Shown here: in pieces, positions 1 through 8,085 of the stretch | How the letters are laid out: every line of letters starts with the position of its first letter | Numbering within the stretch: position 1 is the stretch's first letter | Notes under the pieces: model-generated | What the model was told of the DNA's origin: nothing | Database searches by the model: none | Seen by the model: the letters and a program-made list of their open reading frames with translations, nothing else | Position numbers and translations under genes: made by a program | From: Ruegeria sp. HKCCD7303 | GTDB taxonomy: Bacteria; Pseudomonadota; Alphaproteobacteria; Rhodobacterales; Rhodobacteraceae | Reading direction: 5' to 3' | Assembly (NCBI RefSeq): GCF_013111185.1 | Contig: NZ_WVRE01000003.1 | Location: 1 to 64,000 of the forward strand | Length of the DNA: 64,000 bases

Positions 1-25
1 AGCCCGGCACATCGGTGAGACTAAG

Positions 26-56
26 AAGGCCGTCCCACTAAGGGGCGGCCTTTTTT
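26..56 (+). terminator. Rho-independent terminator of an upstream gene
   Basis: An 11-bp stem (AAGGCCGTCCC pairing with GGGGCGGCCTT, one G-U pair) with the loop ACTA is followed directly by a run of six T. It must end a transcript that enters from before the window. The first 25 bases hold nothing else I can recognise. Confidence 0.85.
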
Positions 57-232
57 GTGGCGAGCCCTTTGCTGGGAAAGTCATCGCCGAATATTAGGCG
101 TTAGCGCATAGTACTCAATAATACGACCGGGTTCAGCAATTCCGTAGAAGGACTGAACAGTTGATTTCGTCTTACAAAATAGATGTAATTTCATAATCTA
201 TTACTTTTCACGATTTTTGTGGGGGATTTCCC

Positions 233-1096
233 ATGCCTTTGTCAAAAAATGAAATGCAGGAACTAAGACATCCTACTGAGACTCCACGTTTTTACATAAC
301 CTTGTTTGTTTTGATTCCGTTTGGTTTCATAACGGCGCTGCTAACAGTCGCAACTTTTGGAACCATTCTTTTGCTTGTACCGATCATCCTTTTCTCGCTG
401 TGGTTCAGCCTCAGGTTGGCTATCGCGCATTGGATGAACAATTTTGTCCAGGTTTCAGCGGCGTCTTTCCCTGAAGCCAACGATGCGATCAAAGAAGCGA
501 AGGAGCTTTTTGGTTACAACCGAACGGTCGAGGCATATGTCCATGAGGATGGATCTTACAACGCATCAATCCTGTCGCTTCTCAACACCAAGATATTGCT
601 TCTGAATTCCGAGCTTTTGAAGAACGAAAACACAAAGGACGAACTGCGATTCATTGTCGGGCGATTTGTGGGCGCATTGGCAGCTAAACACTTTCGGTTT
701 GGCTGGCTGCAGTTCTTCATTAACAGTGTGGAGAAGCTATTGATCTTCAATATTTTGCTTTTCCCCTACGAACGCGCAACCAAACTATCAGGCGACAGAA
801 TGGGATTGCGCATGATTGATGGCAACACCCGGGTTGCTGTGAGGTCCATGATGAAAATGGCTGTAGGCTCCGAGATTGCTGACCGTGTCAACATTCGCGC
901 GTATGTCGCTCAGGGAAGAAAATACAATGGGAGTTTCTTTGGCTGGTTGGCTCGCGCTTTTTCGTCTTTCCCACACCACTGCACACGTGTGTCGGAGCTT
1001 ATCGTCTTCGCGAAACAAAAATACCCGAGCAGCGTTTCCGCTTCCCGTGGCCGGGCCCGCAAACGCCGTGTCAGCGGCGCAGGAATGGCTACGTAG
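233..1096 (+). CDS. M48-like membrane protein lacking the zinc-binding residues (probable pseudopeptidase)
   Basis: This 287-residue protein has two hydrophobic helices near residues 20-40 and 42-65, then a soluble domain arranged like M48 peptidases. At 140-148 the segment FIVGRFVGA stands where M48 enzymes have the HExxH motif, and at 181-192 RATKLSGDRMGL matches the M48 RA-x-E-x-x-ADR-x-GL block. On that alignment both zinc histidines (now R144 and A148), the catalytic Glu (F145) and the third ligand Glu (K184) are all replaced. The C-terminus is Arg-rich. The gene and its 130-bp leader are clearly more AT-rich than the neighbours, which may mean horizontal acquisition. The fold assignment is inferred from motif alignment only. 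Confidence 0.7.
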   Translation: MPLSKNEMQELRHPTETPRFYITLFVLIPFGFITALLTVATFGTILLLVPIILFSLWFSLRLAIAHWMNNFVQVSAASFPEANDAIKEAKELFGYNRTVEAYVHEDGSYNASILSLLNTKILLLNSELLKNENTKDELRFIVGRFVGALAAKHFRFGWLQFFINSVEKLLIFNILLFPYERATKLSGDRMGLRMIDGNTRVAVRSMMKMAVGSEIADRVNIRAYVAQGRKYNGSFFGWLARAFSSFPHHCTRVSELIVFAKQKYPSSVSASRGRARKRRVSGAGMAT

Positions 1097-1177
1097 CGAC
1101 TGACTTTGTGACCCCGGGGACCATCCGGCGCAGGCCCGGTCAGCCGCCGCCAGACATACCGGCCACAAACTGCTGGA

Positions 1178-1867
1178 TCAGGACAGCGCATCCTCAGCCG
1201 CAGCGCGAACGGCGCGGATGTTGTCTCCGTAGACCTGTGGGGTGGAAACCGATCCGCCCTTGAATACCGCCGACCCGGCGACCAGCACGTCCGCCCCTGC
1301 TGCTGCAACCAGCGGGGCGGTCTTTGGGTCGACGCCTCCGTCGATCTCGATATGCACTGGGCGGTCGCCGATCATCTGGCGCACTTTGCGCACCTTACCG
1401 GTCATGTCGATGAATTTCTGACCACCGAAGCCCGGGTTTACGGTCATCACACAGACCAGATCGGTAAGGTCCAGCAGATGCTCGACCGCCTCGGCAGGGG
1501 TGCCAGGGTTCAGCGCGACACCGGCTTTCATTCCAGCGGCGCGGATCGCTTGTAAGGTGCGATGTGTATGTGGACCAGCCTCGACATGTGCAGTCAGAAT
1601 GTCCGCTCCGGCATCGGCATACGCCTGGATGTAAGGATCAACCGGGGTGATCATCAGGTGCACATCCATCACGGTTTTCACGTGCGGGCGAAAGGCTTTA
1701 ACCGCAGGTGGGCCAAAGGTCAGGTTCGGAACGAAATGGCCATCCATGACATCCACATGAACCCAATCTGCGCCTTGTGCCTCGATGGCCTGAATCTCTG
1801 CTCCGAAATTGGCGAAATCGGCGGACAGGATCGACGGAGCGATCTTGATGGTGCGGTCAAAGCTCAT
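1178..1867 (-). CDS. rpe: Ribulose-phosphate 3-epimerase
   Basis: The 229-residue protein interconverts ribulose 5-phosphate and xylulose 5-phosphate in the cytosolic pentose phosphate and Calvin pathways. It shows the family blocks in order: PSILSADFANFG near the N-terminus, HVDVMDGHFVPN with a metal and catalytic Asp, MTVNPGFGGQ in the middle and EIDGGV carrying the second catalytic Asp. Length and order are those of a complete (beta/alpha)8 enzyme. It is transcribed away from the phosphonate cluster and faces the M48-like gene. One possible link is that C-P lyase yields a phosphoribosyl product, but rpe is a general housekeeping gene. Confidence 0.97.
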   Translation of the reverse strand: MSFDRTIKIAPSILSADFANFGAEIQAIEAQGADWVHVDVMDGHFVPNLTFGPPAVKAFRPHVKTVMDVHLMITPVDPYIQAYADAGADILTAHVEAGPHTHRTLQAIRAAGMKAGVALNPGTPAEAVEHLLDLTDLVCVMTVNPGFGGQKFIDMTGKVRKVRQMIGDRPVHIEIDGGVDPKTAPLVAAAGADVLVAGSAVFKGGSVSTPQVYGDNIRAVRAAAEDALS

Positions 1868-2030
1868 GATGGCCTCGTATCAGAAAAAGAGTCGCCGAAG
1901 CGTATACCTGCGGGGCAGGGGGATGGATAGCCCCCGCAACGGCTGGTCCGTTACAAAACTTTCACCACGCTGACACATATCCGTTGAATGGCATCTGTAG
2001 CTGACCGCCAACATCATTTGGGGGTGGCTC

Positions 2031-2852
2031 GTGCTGCATATCAAGAAACTGACCAAACGCTTTGGCGATAACGTTGCGGTGGACGCCGCGACGCTGGATG
2101 TAGACAAGCCATGCATGATTGGGATCATCGGGCGGTCGGGTGCAGGCAAGTCGACCCTTTTGAGGATGATCAACCGGCTGACGGATTCCAGCGACGGTCA
2201 GATCCTGTTCGAAGGTCGTGACGTGACCAAACTGAAGGGGCGCGAAAAGCGGGCCTGGCAAGCTGACTGCGCCATGATCTTTCAGCAGTTCAACCTGGTG
2301 CCGCGCATGGATGTTGTCTCGAACGTCTTGCATGGCACACTGAACCGCCATTCGACCCTGGCCACCATGTTCAACCTGTTCCCAATGGAAGACATCCATC
2401 GCGCAATTGATATTCTGGATCGTCTGGGAATCGCCGAACACGCGCCCAAACGCGCCGAAGCTTTGTCTGGTGGGCAGCAACAGCGCGTCGCTATCGCACG
2501 CGCCCTGATGCAGGACCCCAAGATCATTTTGGCGGACGAGCCCATCGCCTCGCTGGACCCAATGAACGCTCAGGTTGTGATGCAGGCTCTGCGGCGTATC
2601 CACGAAGAGGATGGCCGCACCGTCATCGCCAACCTGCACACGCTGGATACAGCACGCCGTTATTGTGATCGCGTGGTCGGAATGCGCGACGGGCGCATCG
2701 TCTTTGACGGGCTGCCTGAACAACTGACAACCGGTGTTGCCCGTGAAATCTATGGTGCCGATGCCAGCTTCTCGGAAGAGGCGACATCGACCGAGATCGA
2801 AACTCTGGACGCCACCCAGAAGGCCCTGATGGAAGCGGAAGCAACCATCTGA
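2031..2852 (+). CDS. phnC: Phosphonate ABC transporter ATP-binding protein PhnC
   Basis: This 273-residue ATPase energises phosphonate import. Walker A is GRSGAGKS at 34-41, the Q-loop FQQF at 84-87, the signature LSGGQQQR at 145-152 and Walker B IILADE at 165-170. The start is a GTG preceded by the purine stretch GGGGGTGG. It is the first gene of phnC-D-E-E and is followed by a hairpin before phnD. The C-terminal 20 residues are acidic and extend a little past the ABC domain. Family and context make the assignment firm. Confidence 0.95.
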   Translation: MLHIKKLTKRFGDNVAVDAATLDVDKPCMIGIIGRSGAGKSTLLRMINRLTDSSDGQILFEGRDVTKLKGREKRAWQADCAMIFQQFNLVPRMDVVSNVLHGTLNRHSTLATMFNLFPMEDIHRAIDILDRLGIAEHAPKRAEALSGGQQQRVAIARALMQDPKIILADEPIASLDPMNAQVVMQALRRIHEEDGRTVIANLHTLDTARRYCDRVVGMRDGRIVFDGLPEQLTTGVAREIYGADASFSEEATSTEIETLDATQKALMEAEATI

Positions 2853-2864
2853 GCCACCAACCCC

Positions 2865-2889
2865 CTTTCATCGCCCGGCCCGATGAAAG
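2865..2889 (+). other. Intercistronic hairpin between phnC and phnD
   Basis: CTTTCATCG and CGATGAAAG form a perfect 9-bp inverted repeat around a 7-base loop, with no T-run. It lies between the ATPase and binding-protein genes and could protect the 3' end of phnC mRNA or set the PhnC:PhnD ratio. That role is inference. Confidence 0.6.
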
Positions 2890-2918
2890 GCCGGGGCAAT
2901 CAAACTGGAGAGAGACAG

Positions 2919-3821
2919 ATGAAAAAACTGATTGCTGCCTTTGCGGCTACCACTGCGCTGGCCGCACCGGCCATGGCACAGGACATCAGCGAATTCCGCA
3001 TAGGCATTCTGGGCGGTGAGAACGCTCAGGACCGTCTGAACAACAACGAATGCCTGCGTGAATACACCGAAGACACGCTGGGCGTTGAGACCAAATTGTT
3101 TGCGCCTGCCGATTATAACGGTGTGATCCAAGGTCTGCTGGGCGGCACCATCGACATGGCATGGTTGGGCGCGTCGGGTTACGCCAAAACTTACCTGAGC
3201 GATCCCGAAGCGGTTAAGCCGGTTTTGGTTAAGGTGAACGTCGACGGCGGTTACGGGTATTACTCGGTTGGTTTTGCCCGCAAGGACAGCGGCATAACAT
3301 CCTTGGAAGACATGAAAGGCAAGATCTTTGGTTTTGGCGATCCGAACTCGACCTCGGGCTACCTGATCCCGTCCATCGAAATCCCGCAGGCCACCGGCGC
3401 CACCATGGACTCAGGCGACTACTTTGGTGAAGTGAAGTTCACCGGCGGTCACGAGCAGACCATCGTCGCGGTCAACAATGGTGACGTTGATGGTGGTGTT
3501 ACCTGGGCCGATGGTCTTGGCAACTGGGAAGACGGATACAACTCGGGCGCGCTGCGTCGTGCAGTTGATGCCGGTCTGGTCGACATGAACGACATGGTTG
3601 AAATCTGGAAATCCAAGCCGATCCCCGAAGGTCCGGTTGTTCTGCGTACAGCGCTGCCTGCGGATGTAAAAGAAAAGATGACAGCCCTGATGGCTGGCCT
3701 GCACGAGAAAGACCGTGATTGCTTCTACGGCGTTGCCGCAGGTGAGGCGAAAGCGTTCGAGCCGATCACACATGATGCCTACGAAGTCATCATCGAAGCA
3801 CGCAAGCTGAAGTCCAACTAA
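2919..3821 (+). CDS. phnD: Phosphonate ABC transporter periplasmic binding protein PhnD
   Basis: This 300-residue protein starts with a classical signal peptide (MKKLIAAFAATTALA, cleavage probably after AMA) and binds phosphonates in the periplasm. The mature part has the PhnD/SsuA/TauA-like features GGENAQDRLNN, GGTIDMAWLGASGY and FGFGDPNSTSGYLIPS, a ligand-binding loop. I chose the ATG after GGAGAGAG rather than the in-frame ATG 36 bp upstream because it begins the signal peptide and has the ribosome site. It is flanked by a hairpin on the 5' side and a terminator-like hairpin on the 3' side, as expected for a binding protein made in excess. Confidence 0.95.
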   Translation: MKKLIAAFAATTALAAPAMAQDISEFRIGILGGENAQDRLNNNECLREYTEDTLGVETKLFAPADYNGVIQGLLGGTIDMAWLGASGYAKTYLSDPEAVKPVLVKVNVDGGYGYYSVGFARKDSGITSLEDMKGKIFGFGDPNSTSGYLIPSIEIPQATGATMDSGDYFGEVKFTGGHEQTIVAVNNGDVDGGVTWADGLGNWEDGYNSGALRRAVDAGLVDMNDMVEIWKSKPIPEGPVVLRTALPADVKEKMTALMAGLHEKDRDCFYGVAAGEAKAFEPITHDAYEVIIEARKLKSN

Positions 3822-3839
3822 GCCTGAATACCCAATGAT

Positions 3840-3872
3840 CGGGGTCCGGCGAAAATCCGGGCCCCGTTTTTC
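3840..3872 (+). terminator. Terminator-like hairpin after phnD
   Basis: CGGGGTCCGG pairs with CCGGGCCCCG (one G-U pair) around a 7-base loop and is followed by TTTTT. It lies 17 bp before phnE with no new promoter visible, so it probably allows partial read-through and lowers permease expression relative to PhnD. Confidence 0.75.
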
Positions 3873-3888
3873 CACCCAGGAGCATTCC

Positions 3889-4770
3889 ATGACAGACCTG
3901 ACCGCTGGGTCCCCGACCGTCGACCAGATCCGCGATGACTATACGGCGATGACGCGCCGCAAACGGGTCTATGGTGGTATCCTCCTGATCCTGTTCGTTG
4001 CCGTTATGGCCTCGGGCTTTCGTGTTGCTGACGACCGCAACGCTGGCAGTTTCCGCGATGGCTGGACGCGTATTTTCGACTACCCCGCTGAGGTTTTGGC
4101 CGAGGCGTGGGAAAAAATCGGCGCGCTGCCGGAAAACCTGGCCAAGTTTTTCCCCGCGCTGATCGAAACACTGAATATCGCGGCCGCTTCGACCTTGATC
4201 GGTGCGATTGCAGGTACGTTTCTGGCCCTGATGTCGACGCGCGGCATGGCACTTTGGCCCGCCTTGATCCCTTTGTTTCGCCGAATTGCAGATGTGTGCC
4301 GCGCCGTCCCCGAGATTGTGATCGCACTAGTTCTGATTTTCATTTTGGGCGGTGGTCCGGTTCCGGCGATGATTGCGATTGCCATTCACACAGCAGGTGC
4401 ACTGGGCAAGCTGTTTTCCGAGGTCAACGAAAACGCCTCGCTCAAGCCGGTTGAGGGCCTGCAGTCGGTGGGTGCGAACTGGTCGCAACGCATGTATCTG
4501 GGCGTGATCCCACAGGCCGGTCCCAACTATGTCAGCTATGCACTGCTGCGGTTCGAAATCAATATTCGCGCCTCGGCCATCCTGGGTTTTGTTGGCGCTG
4601 GCGGTCTGGGTTATGAGCTGCGCAACGCCATGTCCTGGGGACAGGGGCGGTACGATGAGGCCGCGGCCATTTTCCTTCTGCTTTTTGTAACAATCGTCGT
4701 CGTGGACCAGCTGTCAGGTGTTCTGCGCGACCGTCTGACTCATGGGTCGGAAAAAGGAGCCTCGGTATGA
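3889..4770 (+). CDS. phnE: Phosphonate ABC transporter permease PhnE (first copy)
   Basis: The 293-residue inner-membrane permease has one N-terminal helix (about 25-45), a linker of roughly 50 residues, then the BPD_transp_1 permease core with its EAA-like loop around LGKLFSEVNENASLKPVEGL. The start is the ATG behind AGGAG. The longer in-frame start would begin inside the terminator hairpin. It overlaps the second phnE by 4 bp (ATGA), so the two permeases are translationally coupled and probably form a heterodimer with PhnC. Confidence 0.93.
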   Translation: MTDLTAGSPTVDQIRDDYTAMTRRKRVYGGILLILFVAVMASGFRVADDRNAGSFRDGWTRIFDYPAEVLAEAWEKIGALPENLAKFFPALIETLNIAAASTLIGAIAGTFLALMSTRGMALWPALIPLFRRIADVCRAVPEIVIALVLIFILGGGPVPAMIAIAIHTAGALGKLFSEVNENASLKPVEGLQSVGANWSQRMYLGVIPQAGPNYVSYALLRFEINIRASAILGFVGAGGLGYELRNAMSWGQGRYDEAAAIFLLLFVTIVVVDQLSGVLRDRLTHGSEKGASV

Positions 4771-6134
4771 GCACCTTCGCAACCAATCTGACCGTCGATG
4801 AGCTCAAAGCCCAAGCAGACCGTCTGTTCAGTCGCAAAAGGCTGGTGAATTTCGGGCTGCCCGCGCTGGTGCTTGTCTATTTGGTCTACGTCTTCTTTGC
4901 GTTTGATGTTCCGGGCCTCGCGGCGCGAGCAAATTGGGAAAACGGCAAGACGCTTGTGTCTGACAGCTATAGCTACAAGACGCATATCGAGCGTGACAAT
5001 CGAACTGGCGAGGTTTCGGCCGCGATCGAGGGCGAGCGCAAGGGCGCGTACCCCGAAGGTCAGGCCCCGGATTGGGTGACGCTGGGCGAGACAACCGTGA
5101 TCGATCTGGAAGACGGCCACGTGGTGCGATTCGGGCCGGAAACGGTTGAATATGACATCCCCGGTTATGGAACCGTTCGGGCAACGCCCAGCCGCTCGGC
5201 TGGCGTACAGGCAGAGTTGCCTGCGGGTGACGTGCCAGAGTGGATCAACGTTTCGAAGAACCGCTTGGCAATCAAGACGGATGCTGGCCGTCTGACCGTC
5301 ACACGCAATCGGTCGGAAGTGTTTCGCTACTTCACCGGGTGGGAGCTGTTCTGGTTCACGCTCGACAGCCCCTACTATGGCAAGTCGTTCCCCGAACTGG
5401 CCGGACGCGCGGCGTCGGGTGAGGCGGGTACAATTTTCAATGATTTCTGGACCAACAAGATGTGGCGGCATCAGGACGTGGCCTGGGCGATCTTCGAGAC
5501 GATCCTGATGGCGTTTCTGGGCACGCTGGGCGCGGCCATGGTCGCGTTGCCACTGGCCTTCCTTGCGACGCGCAATTTCAATCCGATGAAATCCATCCGC
5601 TTTGCAACGCGTCGCGTGTTCGACTTTGTGCGCGGTGTGGATGCCTTGATCTGGACCGTGGTGCTGGCCCGCGCCTTTGGTCCCGGACCTTTGACAGGCG
5701 CGCTGGCCATACTGGTGACCGACACCGGGACCTTTGGCAAGATCTTCTCGGAAGCGTTGGAGAATGTGGACCAGAAGCAGATAGAGGGCGTTCAGTCCAC
5801 AGGAGCAAATGCGCCGCAGAGATACCGATTTGGGGTCATTCCGCAAGTCACGCCCGTTTTGTTGAGCCAGCTATTGTATTTTCTGGAATCCAACACCCGC
5901 AGCGCGACGGTGATTGGCGCAATCACAGGCGGCGGTATTGGCCTTCTACTGACGCAGGCAATCATCACGCAAAAGGATTGGGAAGAGGTCGCCTACTACA
6001 TCATCCTGATCATCCTGATGGTCATGTTGATGGACTGGTTCTCGGGTTGGTTGCGCAAACGGTTGATCCAGGGCGAAGCGGGTAAAAAACGCAAGCCGCG
6101 TGATGCTGCACGCAAGACATTCCTGTTGCCCTGA
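4767..6134 (+). CDS. phnE: Phosphonate ABC transporter permease PhnE (second copy, with large periplasmic insertion)
   Basis: This 455-residue permease is far longer than the roughly 260-300 residues usual for PhnE. A first helix at about 30-48 is followed by some 180 hydrophilic residues, including acidic and beta-rich stretches with repeated E-x-V/T patterns, before the permease core begins near residue 235. The core carries the EAA-type loop FGKIFSEALENVDQKQIEGV and ends in conserved helices plus a Lys/Arg-rich tail. It overlaps phnE1 by 4 bp. The insertion is predicted to be periplasmic and may dock PhnD. That role is inferred. Confidence 0.92.
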   Translation: MSTFATNLTVDELKAQADRLFSRKRLVNFGLPALVLVYLVYVFFAFDVPGLAARANWENGKTLVSDSYSYKTHIERDNRTGEVSAAIEGERKGAYPEGQAPDWVTLGETTVIDLEDGHVVRFGPETVEYDIPGYGTVRATPSRSAGVQAELPAGDVPEWINVSKNRLAIKTDAGRLTVTRNRSEVFRYFTGWELFWFTLDSPYYGKSFPELAGRAASGEAGTIFNDFWTNKMWRHQDVAWAIFETILMAFLGTLGAAMVALPLAFLATRNFNPMKSIRFATRRVFDFVRGVDALIWTVVLARAFGPGPLTGALAILVTDTGTFGKIFSEALENVDQKQIEGVQSTGANAPQRYRFGVIPQVTPVLLSQLLYFLESNTRSATVIGAITGGGIGLLLTQAIITQKDWEEVAYYIILIILMVMLMDWFSGWLRKRLIQGEAGKKRKPRDAARKTFLLP

Positions 6135-6153
6135 ACAAAGATGGGGACATTCA

Positions 6154-6768
6154 ATGGCACGACTGCGCGCTGATCAGCCGTATATTCATAATGATTGTCA
6201 GATCACCAACAGCAGCTTTGGCGCATATGTCGAGATTGGTGCTGGCAGCCGAGTGGCGAACTCGGTTTGGGGCGATTATTCCTATTGCGACCGGACCTGC
6301 GATATTGCCAATGCCGAAATTGGAAAGTTCGCAAATATAGCAAGCTTTACTCGTATCGGGGCGACAGATCATCCGATGGACAAGGCCTCGCTGCATCATT
6401 TTCACTATCGTTCCGCCGACTATTGGGACGATGCCGAAGATGATGCGGATTGGTTCGCTCATCGCGCCAGTCGCACCGCCCGGATCGGGCATGACACCTG
6501 GATCGGACACGCTGCGATTATCAAGCCCGAGGTCACGATCGGCAATGGTGCCGTGGTTGCCTCGGGTGCAGTGGTTACCAAAGACGTACCGCCCTACACG
6601 ATTGTCGCGGGTGTGACGGCGCAGATGTTGCGCAGAAGGTTCCCCGAGATCGTGGCCGATCGCATGGAACAGCTTGCATGGTGGGATTGGGACAACCCGA
6701 AACTTCGTGCGGCTTTGCCCGACTTTCGCACGCTAAGTGCCGAGGCGTTTCTGGAAAAATACGCGTAA
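6154..6768 (+). CDS. Phosphonate-associated hexapeptide-repeat acetyltransferase
   Basis: This 204-residue left-handed beta-helix protein has hexapeptide repeats from about residue 15 to 70 and again at 115-155 (IGHDTWIGHAAIIKPEVTIG, then GAVVASGAVVTKD, then PPYTIVAGV), with the catalytic-type His in ATDHPMD. It matches the transferase family repeatedly found in phn operons (DapH/DapD/GlmU-related). A likely job is acetylation of aminoalkylphosphonates before C-P cleavage, analogous to PhnO, but the substrate is inferred. I chose the ATG at 6154 because upstream in-frame residues are Cys/His-rich and overlap phnE2. Confidence 0.88.
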   Translation: MARLRADQPYIHNDCQITNSSFGAYVEIGAGSRVANSVWGDYSYCDRTCDIANAEIGKFANIASFTRIGATDHPMDKASLHHFHYRSADYWDDAEDDADWFAHRASRTARIGHDTWIGHAAIIKPEVTIGNGAVVASGAVVTKDVPPYTIVAGVTAQMLRRRFPEIVADRMEQLAWWDWDNPKLRAALPDFRTLSAEAFLEKYA

Positions 6769-6785
6769 CCCTGTTCCTGCAGATC

Positions 6786-6812
6786 CAAAAACCGAAAACC
6801 CCCTGTGGGGGT
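6786..6812 (-). terminator. Terminator of phnF
   Basis: Read on the minus strand, ACCCCC-ACA-GGGGGT is followed by TTTTCGGTTTTTGG. The hairpin starts directly after the phnF stop codon and also separates it from the convergent acetyltransferase gene. Confidence 0.7.
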
Positions 6813-7523
6813 CTAGTCTTCGTTCAGGGTCAGTGTGACCCGCTCACCCGCGAAAACGGTTCGCCCATATTCAACGGGCTGGCCATCTGGGTCCGCGTTC
6901 ACGCCAACCGAGAACAGAACCGGGGCCCCTTCGGACAGCTGGAGCTGTAAGGCTTGTGTCGCCGTTGCCCCGCGCGCTGTCAAACGGGTCGAGATGCGTG
7001 TGTAATCCGCGATGCCGCTAGCTTGCAGAGCTTTTGTGACCGATTGCGTTTCGGTCAGTGTCTGCAACAGGTTGGGAAAACGCGCGGCTGGAAAAACGCT
7101 TTGAAACACGGCCACAGGCTGTCCGTCCGCCAATGACAGGCCGTCATAGACATGCACCGGATCGCCTTTGTCCAAACCCAAGGCTTCCGCTTCGGCTTCA
7201 TCTGCTGCGCGTGTGGTCAGCGCGAGGATTTTCTTGCCCGGCATCTTACCGCTGGCCGAGATGTTTTTGTGGTATCGCACCCTTTTGCCGATTGGATAAT
7301 CCGTGGGGCGCGCCGCTACAAACACCCCTGCGCCGCGCCTGGCGTGGACCAGACCTTGTTCCGACATGTCTGCCAACGCGCGCCGCACAGTGTGGCGATT
7401 GACGCCATAAGTGGCGGCCAATTGTGCTTCGGTCGGCAGGCGATCTCCGGTTTGATAGCGCCCTTCGGCGATGTCCGAGGTCAGGCGCAGGGCGATGCTT
7501 TTCCAGATCGGCGTTTTGCTCAT
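6813..7523 (-). CDS. phnF: Phosphonate metabolism transcriptional regulator PhnF (GntR/HutC family)
   Basis: The 236-residue repressor has an N-terminal winged helix at about residues 5-70 (RLPTEAQLAATYGVNRHTVR is the recognition region) and a C-terminal UTRA ligand-sensing domain containing RVRYHKNISASG and EYGRTVFAGERVTL. It is divergent from phnG. The intergenic region holds a good promoter for phnG overlapped by an inverted repeat of the HutC-subfamily type, so it probably represses the C-P lyase genes until a phosphonate or a pathway intermediate binds. Confidence 0.93.
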   Translation of the reverse strand: MSKTPIWKSIALRLTSDIAEGRYQTGDRLPTEAQLAATYGVNRHTVRRALADMSEQGLVHARRGAGVFVAARPTDYPIGKRVRYHKNISASGKMPGKKILALTTRAADEAEAEALGLDKGDPVHVYDGLSLADGQPVAVFQSVFPAARFPNLLQTLTETQSVTKALQASGIADYTRISTRLTARGATATQALQLQLSEGAPVLFSVGVNADPDGQPVEYGRTVFAGERVTLTLNED

Positions 7524-7550
7524 GTCATCAAATCTTCACACCATCACGGA

Positions 7551-7579
7551 TTGCGACTCGGATACCTAAAGGGTAATAT
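7551..7579 (+). promoter_or_regulatory. Promoter of the phnG operon
   Basis: TTGCGA (7551-7556) and TAATAT (7574-7579) are separated by 17 bp, close to the sigma-70 ideal. The predicted start of transcription near 7586 falls inside the PhnF operator, about 40 bp before the phnG ATG. Confidence 0.65.
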
Positions 7580-7608
7580 TTGTCTAGTTGTATAGTTCAT
7601 GTAGACAA
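7580..7608. promoter_or_regulatory. Probable PhnF operator
   Basis: TTGTCTA at 7580-7586 and TAGACAA at 7602-7608 form a perfect 7-bp inverted repeat with 15 bp between, and a third half-site TTGTATA lies within. The half-sites resemble those of HutC-subfamily GntR repressors. It covers the predicted transcription start of phnG and lies between phnG and phnF. Confidence 0.65.
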
Positions 7609-7626
7609 CCCGGCCAAGAGGCTTTG

Positions 7627-8085
7627 ATGACAAATCAGACAGAAATCGCGACGCAGGCGCGGAAGGAATGGATGGGTCTGCTGGCCCGTGCGCCGGACGA
7701 TGCGTTGATGACGCTATGGGATGGCATTCAGGACCGCCCAAGCTTTGAGTGGCTGCGCAGCCCCGAAGTGGGTGGCGTCATGGTGAGAGGTCGCACCGGA
7801 GCTACCGGAGCGCCGTTCAATCTGGGTGAAATGACCGTCACGCGCTGTTCGGTCGTGCTGCAGGATGGCACGGTTGGTCACGGATATGTGCAGGGCAGAT
7901 CCAAGCCTAAAGCCGAAGTCGCAGCGTTGATTGATGCTATGATGCAGACACCGGCGGCGGATGATCTGCAGGCCCGATTGCTCGACCCATTGCAGCAACA
8001 AATGCAAGCGGCCAAGGCGACACGCGCCGCCAAGGCAGCTGCCACCAAGGTCGAGTTTTTCACGCTGGTCCGGGGGGAAGACTGA
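7627..8085 (+). CDS. phnG: C-P lyase complex subunit PhnG
   Basis: This 152-residue subunit is part of the PhnGHIJ core that builds and cleaves ribosyl alkylphosphonate. Recognised by the N-terminal helical part with RKEWMGLLARAPDDAL, the segment GGVMVRGRTGATGAPFNLGE and the conserved MTVTRCSVVL. The start is the ATG at 7627, since the in-frame upstream start lies inside the operator. phnH follows with a 1-bp TGATG overlap. Confidence 0.94.
   Translation: MTNQTEIATQARKEWMGLLARAPDDALMTLWDGIQDRPSFEWLRSPEVGGVMVRGRTGATGAPFNLGEMTVTRCSVVLQDGTVGHGYVQGRSKPKAEVAALIDAMMQTPAADDLQARLLDPLQQQMQAAKATRAAKAAATKVEFFTLVRGED

Noticed and set aside
1966-2015. Possible Pho box before phnC (CTGACAC-ATAT-CCGTTGA)
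   Set aside because: The first half-site fits only partly and the second poorly, so it is not strong enough to call. A genome-wide matrix scan would decide.
4740-5846. A 368-residue minus-strand frame opposite phnE
   Set aside because: It has no recognisable motif and lies opposite a clear permease gene.
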